A stretch of 64,000 nt of DNA, taken from Margaritispora aquatica (taxonomy: Eukaryota > Ascomycota > Leotiomycetes > Helotiales > Discinellaceae). The position numbers were made by a program, and so were the translations under genes. The notes beneath the pieces were generated by a model. That model searched no databases. It saw only the letters and a list, made by a program, of their open reading frames with translations, and was not told the origin of the DNA. Where the stretch lies: the NCBI GenBank assembly GCA_007644065.1, contig VJWN01000015.1:1038658-1102657 (forward strand). The letters run 5' to 3'. Below are positions 9,833-21,108 of the stretch, piece after piece (position 1 is the first letter of the stretch; the number at the start of each line of letters is the position of its first letter).

Positions 9833-12154
9833 ATGGCGGACTACAACCTCGTCTCTAGCATAATCAATGACGACCGGCCAATTGCCCTTCGAAAGTCTCG
9901 ACGAAGCAGTGTAGGACCAAGTTTACATTCTCGAATCAATACACAATCTGCGGCATCAATTAGACAGAATGGCATCCATACTCCACCAGCTACACCTAAA
10001 AGGACCAAGAAACGCGTTCGTTTCTCAGACCCAGGCCCAGCTATTACATCAGACCCATCATCTTCGGGCCTGACACCATTTATAAATCGTACATCACTTT
10101 CTACACCTAAATCGAAACGAAGACACTCGACGCCCTCGAAGTTATGGAACAGGGCAGATGTGGACGATACGCCTATATCAGGGACTCTGCAATTTGCTCC
10201 ATTGAGACAGGTCCTGGATGGTAGAGTCAAGAGACGCTTGCGGAGGAATAGACTGAGTGAAGAGGTCAATGTTATTGAATGGGAGAAGCGGCAATCGGCT
10301 CGAGAGAAGAAATCAGAGATTGAACGTCTACGCAATGAATTGGCAGCTCGGGATCTGGAAGTCCAAAGCATGCGGGATGAGCAAGACGTCACCAGCCAAA
10401 TCGAAGGGGAGTCTGGAGCCTCGATCACTACCAATACAACACTTAGTGCACGAGTGCAAGAACAAGAACGGGAGATTCAGGCTTTGAAAGCGGAGCTCCA
10501 ACGGAGAGAGTCCGAATCGACAGAAGAACAGGAACACGATTGGACCATGGCCGCCAGAGATCCATACAACTTTGAAGACGATGATGATAATGATGTTATG
10601 ATAACGAATTACGATGAAGATTTCAGCGGCATGGATGACGAAGTTATGAATACACCAACGCGTCTTAATACCTCATTTCCTTCACCTCCATCAACAAACC
10701 CTAACACCCCATGCAAGTTAAACTCCTTCATGAATGCTGGCATACAAAGTTCAACGCCAGTCCCGGACTCAGAGAAAGAACTACTCAAGACTCGTCTTCA
10801 GGATCTTGAGTCCGAAATTGCCAAACTCAATGCAAGCAATGCTTTCGTCGAGGATCACCAAGCGAGACTAAAAACAAAGCTTTCATCCTTCATCCCAGTC
10901 GACGAGTCCCACGACCACACAACACTAGATTCAGCCCTTGACGTCGTCCTCACACAGCTTGCACTGTCTCAAACCCATGCTTTGGAGCAAAGCAATGCCT
11001 TCTCAGCTCTCAACAACGAGATTTCGTCTCTCGGATTCCGAACTGCAAGTCCAGACGATACTATTTCTATTATCGCTTCCCAGTTCCGCAAAGCTCGTCT
11101 CGACCTCGAGTACCTCGCTCCAGGAGAAAATGTTGAGGGATTCGAAAATTGTAAACTCCTAGAGATGCTTGTCCAACGAGTGCGATACCTATCAGAGCGT
11201 GTGGTGGCTTTGGATGAGCATATCGATCAATACCACGAGGACGAGGTGCTATTGAGACAGCAGCTCAACGCAAGAGTAAGCGGCATGGATGAGATGAGAA
11301 CAGAGATTAACAATGCCAATTCTCGCGTCCACGATCTACGAGAAGAAGTCAAGGAGAAAGAAACAAGTAACGAGCGTCTCAAAGTTGCTCTCGACGGTTA
11401 CAGAGAAGAAGTACAAGGGCTCGAGAACCTAATATCACAAGTCGAGAAGGAGAGCAAATCAAGAGAAACCGAACTCCGAAATCAACTAGCAGGTGCTGAA
11501 AACCAACTGAGCACCGAGAAACTGAACCATGACCTCACCAAAGCTATGAGCGAAAGCAACAACATCATGATCGCAGAACTAGAACGACGTCTTCAAGCTG
11601 CCCTCCACCAAGCCTCTCAAGTCGAAGCCCAAATGACTGCTCTCTCCACCTCTCGCGACGAAATCATAGCTAGTACCGATGCTACAATCGACGAGCTCCG
11701 TACATCTGGCTTAGAGAAAGACGCTATGCTTTACCAACTACAACACTCGGCCAGTGAGCGAGAGCAGGCACTAGTGGATTGTGATGTGAGGATATCAGTA
11801 CTGAAAGGCGAGATCGAAAACGTGAATCGCGCCTTACTTGGCGCGGAAAGCGTGATTGAGAGTTTGAGAAGCGAGAGGGAGAAGGGTAGATTGGTTGTCC
11901 AGGGTATGTTGGAGAGGATGATGGGCACAAGCGAGATGGCACTGGGTTTTATCAATGGCTCTAACGAGGAGGATGTCAGTGAGGAGGCCCAAGGAGTGGT
12001 GAGACATGGAGGCTTGTTCGATGGCCAGTCTGCGCGACGAGGGAGTGAGGGAAGGGGAAAGAGGAGAAGATATGATAGTGGACTGGGATTCTTGGAGGAA
12101 GAGGATGAGGGGGAAGCTGAGAGAGGTGTGAGCAGTGGAGATGTAGCTGTATAG
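9833..12154 (+). CDS. Coiled-coil protein with PP1-docking-like motif
   Basis: A single exon. I chose the ATG at 9833 (ACAATGG context) rather than the frame opening at 9809, giving 773 residues. The N-terminal 150 residues are basic and Ser/Thr/Pro-rich, with several S/T-P sites suggesting CDK-type phosphorylation. They contain KKRVRFSD at residues 59-66, which fits the RVxF docking motif for protein phosphatase 1. Long coiled coils cover roughly residues 150-230 and 300-700, and the C-terminus is acidic and disordered. There are no transmembrane segments. Architecture resembles spindle pole or kinetochore scaffold proteins, but I cannot name the family, and the PP1 link is an inference from one short motif. 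Confidence 0.8.
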   Translation: MADYNLVSSIINDDRPIALRKSRRSSVGPSLHSRINTQSAASIRQNGIHTPPATPKRTKKRVRFSDPGPAITSDPSSSGLTPFINRTSLSTPKSKRRHSTPSKLWNRADVDDTPISGTLQFAPLRQVLDGRVKRRLRRNRLSEEVNVIEWEKRQSAREKKSEIERLRNELAARDLEVQSMRDEQDVTSQIEGESGASITTNTTLSARVQEQEREIQALKAELQRRESESTEEQEHDWTMAARDPYNFEDDDDNDVMITNYDEDFSGMDDEVMNTPTRLNTSFPSPPSTNPNTPCKLNSFMNAGIQSSTPVPDSEKELLKTRLQDLESEIAKLNASNAFVEDHQARLKTKLSSFIPVDESHDHTTLDSALDVVLTQLALSQTHALEQSNAFSALNNEISSLGFRTASPDDTISIIASQFRKARLDLEYLAPGENVEGFENCKLLEMLVQRVRYLSERVVALDEHIDQYHEDEVLLRQQLNARVSGMDEMRTEINNANSRVHDLREEVKEKETSNERLKVALDGYREEVQGLENLISQVEKESKSRETELRNQLAGAENQLSTEKLNHDLTKAMSESNNIMIAELERRLQAALHQASQVEAQMTALSTSRDEIIASTDATIDELRTSGLEKDAMLYQLQHSASEREQALVDCDVRISVLKGEIENVNRALLGAESVIESLRSEREKGRLVVQGMLERMMGTSEMALGFINGSNEEDVSEEAQGVVRHGGLFDGQSARRGSEGRGKRRRYDSGLGFLEEEDEGEAERGVSSGDVAV

Positions 12155-12378
12155 AGTCGTTGTAGATTGATGGTTGAGGATACGTGGACGCATTTAGCAT
12201 GTACAATCTCTTATGTTCTCTTGCGATTTGCCTGGGAGTTACACTGGACTGGACTGGGCTGGAGGGAGGAAAACATGGCGTAATAACGTATATCTACTTT
12301 CAATTTATACTCGTCAATCTCAGTCATTAGATCTCCTTGATCTCTTTCTACCACATCACCATCATTATTAGGGGCATT

Positions 12379-12380
<2 letters not shown>

Positions 12381-12420
<40 letters not shown>
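12381..12420. repeat. (TC)20 microsatellite
   Basis: Forty bases of uninterrupted TC dinucleotide in the convergent intergenic region. Likely length-variable between strains. Confidence 0.95.
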
Positions 12421-12423
<3 letters not shown>

Positions 12424-12564
12424 ATCACGTACTAATTGCCAAACTTCAGGTATCCTCCCTATGTATCCTTCCTATACATATAACGAAGCAATATGAACAT
12501 TCGATCTACCCAGTGGTGGAATTCGTTCAATTCGCTCGACTCTCGAATCTACTAAACTCGACTC

Positions 12565-12634
12565 GGCTCGGCTTGGCTTGGCTTGGCTTGGCTTGGTTTG
12601 GTTTGGCTTGGCTTGGTTTAGTTTGGCTTGGCTA
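12565..12634. repeat. GGCTT/GGTTT pentanucleotide minisatellite
   Basis: About 14 tandem pentamers, mostly GGCTT with GGTTT variants. The variants differ by C-to-T changes, consistent with point mutation within an expanded array. The minus-strand ORF across it is a by-product. Confidence 0.9.
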
Positions 12635-13180
12635 GTTTTCTCTTTGCTGGGTTTCTCTTGGGTGTAGGTAGGTATGTAGGTAGGTTTAATGAAAGGCAAG
12701 CGTTTGTTTGCTCTCCTGTCTTAGTGGATGGATGGATATTCCAGTAGATTAATACTATATGTCAATAACTTGGAAGGGAGCTTGGATTGGATTGGGTTGG
12801 AACTCCTTCTTTATCTGTCTGTCTTGCCCCGTTCCTGTTCTTGGCCTTATATAATAGTCGTGTCAACAACGTAACTCGATTGATGCATGTATCTTTGTCG
12901 TATGCTCTGGATTCTGGATGGTGATACCGCCAAGCCTAACCTTATATTTTTGGAAGCTGCGAGAAATACTCAGTGTGAGAGAGTGTAGAATAGAAACTAT
13001 TCAGTATTGCTATAATATAGATTTAAGATTATACATGACTCTCATACCTCTCTTCTTTCTCTCCATCGTCAAACATCTATAATACTACTACGCTTCCACC
13101 AAAATAAGTTTACACGAAGAAGACCTTCTTCCCTCTCAACTCCCCTATTTACACCAACCCCCGACTAAAAGCATAGGTAT

Positions 13181-16100
13181 CTACAACACAATCATCACGG
13201 CACCCAACAGCGCAGCCAGCGTCCAGCCTACCCTCACGCTCAAACTCGCGCCAGCAGAAGCACCGACGAAGCTGCCTCCTGTAGCACTTGGCATCGCTCC
13301 TCCCGTGGCACTCATGCCCGCCGAGCCCTTGACGCACCCAGGTCCAGGGCACACGAGCGTCGCGTTGCCACTTCCAGCGGTGGGATACATGACGCCCAGG
13401 CTAGATTCACTCGGGCTCTTCGTCCCGACTGGCGTGGGAATAACGACCATGGTCGTAAATATCACGACTACGTCCGGGTTCGACGCAGGTGTCGCTGTTG
13501 CACTCTCACTCTGAGTAAACTTGTCCATATTTTCTTTCTTCGCACCCTCAGTCGCTGTCGCGCTGCTGACTGGTTTTGGCGCAAAAGGTGTGGATGGAAC
13601 CGTGAGAGTGAGGGTCTGAACTTTGCCCGACAGCGTGAGGGTGGTGGTGCTGGTGACCATTGGGATTGATGCGCTTGGTCCGTTTGCAAGGAGGGTCTTG
13701 GTCACGGTGGTGGCAATGGTGGTTAAGCCTGTAGGACAGATGTCTACGTATGTTGTGACGATGACCGTAGTGATGAGATCTGTCTTTCCGCCGTGCGAGG
13801 CGATCGGCGCTCCGGTGGGCGCGGTCGTTGTTTGTGGTTCTGAATCGGAGACGGGACAGATTGTCGTGTAGGAAGATATGGTGGCTGTTGTTACTTTGCC
13901 GATAAGAGCTGGGCAATTTGTCACTGTGGCTGCGCAAGCGGTGATGGTGTATATTGATGTTGCGTAGAGGGTCTTGGTTGTCATTTCCTGCTCTGCTGCG
14001 GACGAGGTTTGGGAGAGAGGGTAGACGGTCGTGGAAACCGGGTAAGTTGTCACTGTCACCAAGCCGACTGGGCAGTTTGTGATCATGGCTGCGCAGGAAG
14101 TGACGGTGTATGTGGATGTTGCGTAAACTGTGGAGGTGCCGTATAGTGTGGTTGTTTCCTCTGGAAACGAAGCGGAGGTTGTCATTGCTGGGCTGTAAGA
14201 TGCAGATTCGGATGTGGATTCCGTGGTGTATGACGACGTCATTGCAGCAACACTCGACGATGTCTCAGACATACCAGATAAAACAGCAGTGCTTGAAGAG
14301 GAAAGAACTGATTCTAGCATGCTTGAAACATCCGTTGCGGAAGATACTTCGGACGAAGTGCTAGAGGTTGACTCGGAAATCGATGTAGAGGAAGTTGATT
14401 CAATATAAGCACTTGTGGAGGACGATGAACTTGATTCGAGTGTCGAGGATCGGGTGCTCTCCATCATTGTGCTTGAGCTAGAAACGGCAGGTTGAGGGGC
14501 ATCGATAACAGGGTCTACGCTGTAAACAGACAACGCCATCTCACCACCACATTTCTGCGCAGAATTGCCAGAACAAGGTGTATGACATTCCGATTCGGGC
14601 AGCATAGTGACCGCAGCTTGGAACTCATCACCACAGTAACCTATTTAACATCAGTAATCTACTCTGCGTTTGAGAGGGATATGGGATATTTCGGGGGACG
14701 TTGAGACGTACATTCATTCTTGTACTCGACACCAAAAACAGAGTAATCTTGACAATAACTAGCGCACCGTTCAAGAGTCATAGATTCACTGAAGTCGTGG
14801 TCACCAGTCAACTGGCGAGTGCCGATATCGCGTACACATCCATAGTATGAGTATCCACTGGCATTTGGCAAGCTGGTGCCAGTTGGCATGGAAGAAGATG
14901 ACGAAGCAACGACAGTAGAAGCAATGGAAGCTGGTGTGCTAAATGAGAGGGCCGGAACAACAGCACTAGTCGATGAAATAGACGCTGCTTGAGTAGATGA
15001 CATAGGTGGAATAGCAGACGAAGAACTTGGAGCAGGAGTGGGCAGTTCAAGGGTTTGAAAGACCTTGACATAAGTAACAGCCCAATATCTGGAAGCCAAT
15101 TAGCACACTAAGTCTCATACCTCTCGGCTAATCCGCCAACGACTTACTGCTCGTCATAATCCTCAGGATTTGCTGCAACATATTCCCTACAGGTGGTGGC
15201 CAAGTCACCACACGTACTCTGAGACCACAGGCTTTCCATAATTGTGCCACAGAAGTTAGTATCGAACACGATTTTTCCATTCGATAATATCCCGTCAACA
15301 GTATTAGCACCAGTGAACGAAGCAACTGGGTTGCCCCATCCACTTGGATCTGGTGCAGAGCTTTCGACATCTCCTGGCATATCAGCGCCAATGGGCCAGA
15401 ACCAGATGTTTACGCCCGTGGAATCCCATTGCGTGGCAAAGACACCGCCGCTGTTGTCGTTGAAGTTCAAGCCGTAAGAGTTGTAATTAGTATCAAGGAC
15501 GCTGCAGCCTGTTTCGCAGGTTGTCGATTTTTGGGTCCCAATACCACCGTTGCCGGTGACATCAAAGGGTCCAGTTCTGAGTTATGTGGTGAGTCGAGTC
15601 CCGTGGCATTGGTAGAGGAATAAAATATTGGCTTACGTGAATAAAGACATTAAATTCTCATCAGCCTCGTTCATACCAGAGATGGTTGTGATTTTGCCTG
15701 TCTTATTTAGCAATGCTTGGTTTTACCATCCTTGTTACTGACCTTGACCTCCCCCAATGTAGTCTGTGAGGTGTTAGCAAGATCCACAACATACAATTGC
15801 AATACTTACAGCTAGGAATAGTTCCACATCTACCACCCGGCATATTCGCGATATCCGCTATGAATAAGCCATGGTTAAAAGTCTCCTTGGAGATCAACTT
15901 GGTCGCTGCACGCCCAGGCCCATTCGGATCAATCTCCTCCGCATTATCTACAAACATATAACTGTAGGTATCATCAGATGCAAGGAGATCATCGCTAAGA
16001 GCGGCGTTCTTGGATAAGTAGCTACACCATTGTCAGCGCAAGCCTTTGTTCGCAATCTTCACTTGGTATGTACGTGACAAAGCCATTGTTAGGATCCGAT

Positions 16101-16335
16101 CCCTAAATTGTAACATGAGCACCGCCCCTCCCATTTAGTCAAGAGAGTAGAAGTAACCTACAGTATAGAAATCAAAAGCATCAAAGAAAGCCTCCCCCTG
16201 ATACGTGCTCTTCAACTCATATTGTAAAGGTGCAGCAATAGCATCCGCACTAGAAGCCAACCCCAGGAAAGACAGGACGGCCAATTTGGCCAAATTACCA
16301 GTACCCGATCTCAGAGAGAGTGATGAGACGGGCAT
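13181..16335 (-). CDS. GPI-anchored GH16-like, WSC-domain cell-wall protein; GH16 active site lost
   Basis: Eight exons: 16162-16335, 16074-16102, 15810-16021, 15743-15763, 15637-15697, 15148-15576, 14712-15088 and 13181-14640. They total 2763 nt (920 residues). Order: signal peptide (1-32); GH16-like domain (about 38-310), recognised by AFFDAFDFYTGSDPNNGF, FNHGLFIADIANMPG, RCGT, MNEADENLMSLFT and FWPIG; WSC domain (about 378-465) with the paired cysteines and CYCG; Ser/Thr-rich stalk with two imperfect copies of a block starting TLYxTSxYTxTxCAAxxTNCP; hydrophobic GPI-type tail. The family cleaves beta-1,3(4)-glucan using GEIDxxEG. Here the aligned residues 146-153 read GKITTISG, so both catalytic Glu and the helper Asp are replaced. 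It is probably a non-catalytic wall glucan binder. Confidence 0.88.
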
Positions 16336-17262
16336 GTTTAGCTAAAGAGTAACAAGAGATAAAAGAGCGTGGGGTGATAGACAAGAAAAAAAATATCAGC
16401 ACATAGAGTGCAGGAGCAAAAGAGCGTGGTGAAATAGTAGACACAACAACATGGGGATGAACCACATATATTTATGAATGGACGATCCGTCTCCAGCCGC
16501 TTGACCTATATCACGCAGTGAAAAGAGCAAGACAGTTTCGAACTTCGAGGTCTCGGTTTTGTGGAGCATGAAGATTTGGGGCTGGAAATAACTCTGTTTT
16601 GAGATGCATTTGGAGATCCATTTGTCGGAGGCGCAAGAGTTCTTGGCTGCTCGACTCAATTGAGAGACCCAGAGTGATGAATAGGAGAGACTCCAAATTG
16701 ACGAGAAACATTTCCCGTTGATATTGATGCAGGAAAGGTAAAATGGCGTACATCTTTCTTTTGAATCTGAGTCAGGAGGCTTTGAAAATGAGATAAGTGG
16801 ATTTGATGATTGATTCATCAGAAGGAAGAGACTTGGAGGATTTGAAGGATTTGAAAACCTGCTCCGAAATTGCTAGTAATAAGAATCAATTGATGTAGAG
16901 ACGGATGGAGCAATTCCTTTGATGTTACTTGACAACACATGAGTAGGTAAGGCAGTTAGAAAGATAATGTTGTCCAAAAATCTAGCGAGCTTGGCGCATG
17001 ACTAAGGTAGTGGTAAGCTTGGCTCAATTGTCATGTGATGCAATCCGCCCCTTTATTACGATTGAGACAAGACCAGACAGACAGAGTTCACCGAATATTT
17101 GGACTTGCATGCGAGCAGCTCACCGCTATGTGATATATGTATATATTTTTTATATCCAAATCTTATTTTACGCTCTCAACCGTGCAAATATGCACTGCAA
17201 TGCACAATGCAAGCATTCTAAAATACAGTTCTGTTCCAAACACTCACCCAAAGTCAACTCCC
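16336..17262. other. Intergenic between the GH16-WSC gene and the acyl-CoA dehydrogenase gene
   Basis: Promoter side of the GH16-WSC gene and 3' flank of the dehydrogenase gene. The 140-codon minus ORF at 16396-16818 lacks a convincing protein character. Confidence 0.45.
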
Positions 17263-19087
17263 TTACAGCTTCATCCCCATCACCTGTGCAACCTTCAAAG
17301 ACTGCCTGATGCTCAAATCCAACATGATCTCCTCACTTCCACCAGGGATGGCATACGCTCGCACATCTCTGTACAGTCTCTCAACCTTCCCACCCTGTCC
17401 TCCCCGTGAGTAACTCAGTCCACCAAAGATTTGAGAGGCCTCTCGTGCGCAGAATTCAAATGTGACGGTTGCTTGAGCCTTCAATCCTGCAATTGGACCT
17501 CCGAGACGCAACATGGCCATCTCCTCTTCCATGTGCCCGACTTGGTGGATGAGTGATTCCATCCAGGACTGTGTCGCTTCGATCTGTCTCGCCATATGCG
17601 CAAGCTTGAGACGGATGACAGGGTGCTCGATGAGCTTCTTGCCAAAGGTACGTCGCTTGTGTGCGTATTTGACGGACTCTTCGTAGCATACGCGGGAGAA
17701 TCGCACGCACTGAATGATAATACCAATACGTTCGTGGTTAAAGTTTGTCATGATAACTGGGAGATGTTAGCATAGATATGTGACTACTGCAAATGTTGAT
17801 AACATACCCTTAAAGCCCTTGTTCTCCCTTCCAATCAAGTTCTCGACGGGGACCTTCACATCCTCGAATGTGACATACGTAGTTCCAGAACTCCATACAC
17901 CTTGGCAATCCATCCTCCTCGTGCTCACTCCACCCATATCTCTTTCGATCAACAAAACAGAAACACCGTTCATTCCACTCTCCTTGGTGCCTGTTCGTAC
18001 AGCGGTGGTGAAGTAGTCGCACCAGATACCATTGGTGATCCATTTCTTCTCACCGTTGACGATATAATGTTTTCCATCAGGGGTCAATACGGCTTCGCAC
18101 CCTAAGTTTGCGACATCAGAGCCGGCATCTGGTTCTGTGATGGCTAAACAAATTCTCTTGTCACCGTTTAAGATACCAGGAAGAATCCTCTTTACCAATT
18201 CTGGCTTTCCAAACTTGACCATTGGTGGGCAACCAATACCAAATCCACCGATAACGTTCCATACGAATCCTCCAGATGCCGCTCGTGACAACTCGTCGGT
18301 GAGCAACATCTCGTGGAAAAGATCCCATTTCTCGGGCGGCACGCTCTTGATGCGGTTGTCTGTAAACTCGGTGGGAATATGCATGCCCATCAAACCAGCC
18401 AGATATCCTCGTGTACCCATCTCCTTGTAAATCTCGTCTGGTACTTTCTTGTTCTCATCCCATTCACCCACGAACGGTTCGACTTTTTCGGACACCCATG
18501 CGCGGATTTCGTCTCGCAGAGCAGCATGTGTCTCGTTGTAGTAAGGCGAGTGGAACTATGTAATGATTAGGTCGAATCAACATCAATTGAGGGGATAAAC
18601 GTACTCCTTGGTACCAGGCTGGATCGCCAAAGGGAACTAAATCCCCAAATGGCTCCAGCGCCTCCTCGGGCTCGACATGCTCGACTGCTGGCACTGCGGC
18701 CACAGTGCCGCTCTCTGCTTGTGGTTTTGCGATCTCCTTCTCTTCTTTCGGTGTTGCGGGTGGAGTGGGCGGTGCCTCGACCTTTTTGCTGTCTAAGGAT
18801 CCAACCTGCAACTTGGCCTTGTATTTCTTGAGGATGCCATCATTGTGATATTTCCAGAATTGTTTCGAGGCATCCTTTCCGGCTACACGCGTAAGGATTT
18901 TCTTTCCGCCTGGTCAATGTTAGTTCGCATTCCTTAATACGGGCAGACGGCCGATGGCGACGAGAAGCGTACCCGGGTGCTCATCTTGGAATGTAGTAAG
19001 ATCATACACGTCCTCATCTACGACGATGTATAAGTCATTGGGCTTGTTATGCGATGCAACATCTGCGGTGGAGAATTTCTTCGACAT
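17263..19087 (-). CDS. Cytochrome b5-acyl-CoA dehydrogenase fusion
   Basis: Exons: 18973-19087, 18605-18909, 17808-18555 and 17263-17756 (1662 nt, 553 residues; introns 63, 49 and 51 nt). Residues 1-75 are a cytochrome b5 domain with the haem motif HPGG (residues 37-40) and a second His in KYHND. A Pro/Ala/Glu-rich linker spans about 80-140. Residues 150-553 form a complete acyl-CoA dehydrogenase with CLAITEPDAGSD (FAD/substrate loop), WITNG, YAHKRRTFGKKL and GGSEEIML near the end. The position of the MCAD-type catalytic Glu holds Gly, as in long-chain and isovaleryl types that use a Glu elsewhere. It likely oxidises an acyl-CoA, passing electrons through the b5 domain. The C-terminal MKL is only a weak peroxisomal signal candidate. 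Confidence 0.92.
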
Positions 19088-20032
19088 AATGCCTGTTGTG
19101 TACTGTCGCTGGCCGTCTAGTCTATGTGGTTGTGGACCAATGATCTTGTATAGACTCTATGGTTGAGGAAATGTAGAGTATGGACAGAGGAAGAGTTCAA
19201 TGTGTTTAGGACAATCTTTCTAGGAGGAAGATTGAAGGAAGAAGGATAACTAAATAGGTAGAGTACTTGAACTTGTCAAAAGAAAGGTCGAGCTAGAATA
19301 AAGTACTCGGTACTCGCATTTGCACTCGTTGTCCGACCTTTCACATGTCTGTAAGGTAGGTCTGTTCCAAATATCATTCTTTCCCCGGATTGACCTTTTC
19401 CCCATCAGCTGCTACAAAATATGCGCCGGTCTCTTCTCCACAGCTGGACACAGTTGGACAAGATCCAGTCAGATCTAGTCATGTGTAGGGATAGTTTTAC
19501 GATTCCGCCATGTGTCATTGGTTGCAGGTTGTACCTCCGATGTTTGCATGTCTGCATATTTGCATGTGAAATCGGTAGCACTTGAAGACACCACATGAAG
19601 AACTGAAGGACACTTGATGGAACAACACTTGAAGGGACACGCGGGACATGCTTGTTGCAGTTTAGTGCATGACAACAGTGGTTTGGGATTTGGGATGCCG
19701 AGGTTCGTTTCATTGGTGGGGAAGAAGGTCAGCTGACAGTGGGGAAAAGATACCTTAGATGGATGGAATGCAAAGGCCCCGAGGCATCATTCCCGTCATT
19801 TACCTCCACTGTGCTTTCGGCTGTTGAGCGAAATAGGTAAGACTTGCTTTGCTGTGATACTTAGTATGGCTTGTCTCCTTCACATGTTGACCACTCAGCC
19901 CTGACACTCCATATTGAACACCATTCTGCCTCCACCAGCAACCAAAAGTCGCAAGAACAAATCATCAATTTCGAATTGGTTGTATCATTTCTTATACCCT
20001 TACCCTTATACCTAATCTATTGGTATAACTTC
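19088..20032. other. Intergenic, promoter side of the b5-acyl-CoA dehydrogenase gene
   Basis: Contains scattered short imperfect repeats such as GTACTCG and TTTGCATGT, but no supported gene. The plus ORF starting at 19871 runs antisense into the aldose epimerase gene. Confidence 0.45.
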
Positions 20033-21108
20033 CTACACGTCGGACCATCCTCTATACACAATACGACTTCCATACGTCTGTCCCTTTCCCAGGATGACTT
20101 GGCTCTTCCACTCTTCCCTGTTAATCGCATCAACATAACGACTAGGCTCTACACAGAATCCAGATCTGGGGCCTCTGGCTGGGACACTTTTCCACAGTCC
20201 CACCTTCTTAACATCGATATATTTCCCTGTATAGAATTGGAAAGCTGGGTCTGTGCTAAGGACGTCGAGATGGATCTTGCTCGAAGGGTGGTAGGCATGT
20301 ACCAATTTCGTCAAGGTTGACGAGCGTGTGTCCAATGGGCATGAAGGTGACACCACGAAGCAATCGTCGATATCTGGCTCCACGGGACCAAGAGTAAATG
20401 TTTTGTCGGCAGTAATATCTGGGTATGATCCTGTCTCGGCACTGGTTGGAATTCCGTCGACCACTGGAAGGTATTCGGCGGTGCAAAGGGAGACTTCTGT
20501 TCCTTCGATTGTTGGACCTCCAGTGAGGTTAAAGTATCTGCCAGTTATTAGCATCTATCTGAGCTCAGAAAAAGATAGGCTTACGAGTGATTGGTGATGT
20601 TGACAATTGTCTCCTCCTCACTATCTCCGATCAATTCGGCCTCGTACTCCATGGCTAGGACGTTCGCCTCCTTTCCATCCACCATCTGCGTGCCAGTGGT
20701 ATAAACGACACTAACACGAAGTGCTCCAGGAAAGCTCTCTTCTCCAGCCGCACTGGTCATTTCGAATTTAACACTCTCTCCACCCTTCAAACCTTCGATA
20801 CCTGGTATCTCTCGCACACCAACGGATGTTGGTCCTTTCCAGATCTTCTTTCCCCATCCAACAATTCCTCCATGCAGCGCATTTGCTCCGTTGTTTTTCG
20901 TCAAGTTATATTCCTTGTTATTGAGCGTGAATTTGGCATCGCCAATGCGATTTGCGACTCTTCCAATGGTCTCCCCAAAGAATGGGCTGTTGTACTTCTC
21001 GTACTGCTCTTGTTTGGGGAACCCTTGAACAATATTCGTTTTGCCAACAAAGAAAGATTGGATGATGGCTCCTAGTGGGAGGAATTCGGCAATCTGTGGA
21101 GAAGTCAT
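20033..21108 (-). CDS. Aldose 1-epimerase (galactose mutarotase)
   Basis: Exons 20585-21108 and 20033-20537 with a 47-nt intron give 342 residues, full family length. It interconverts alpha and beta anomers of aldohexoses such as galactose and glucose in the cytosol, feeding the Leloir pathway. Family landmarks: GRVANRIGDAKF near residues 49-60; GANALHGG with the first catalytic His at residue 79; ITNHSYFNLTG with the acid His at residue 174; SGFCVEPSRYVDA with the base Glu at residue 305. No signal peptide, so probably cytosolic, although secreted fungal forms exist. Neighbours are unrelated, so the substrate cannot be narrowed further. Confidence 0.95.

Larger units (their letters stand above)
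12155..13180. other. Repeat-rich convergent intergenic region
   Basis: Lies between the 3' ends of the coiled-coil gene and the GH16-WSC gene. It holds a TC microsatellite and a GGCTT/GGTTT minisatellite, listed separately, and no supported gene. Confidence 0.6.

Noticed and set aside
12472..12699. Lys/Gln/Pro-rich minus ORF
   Set aside because: It is a translation of the pentanucleotide minisatellite, not a gene.
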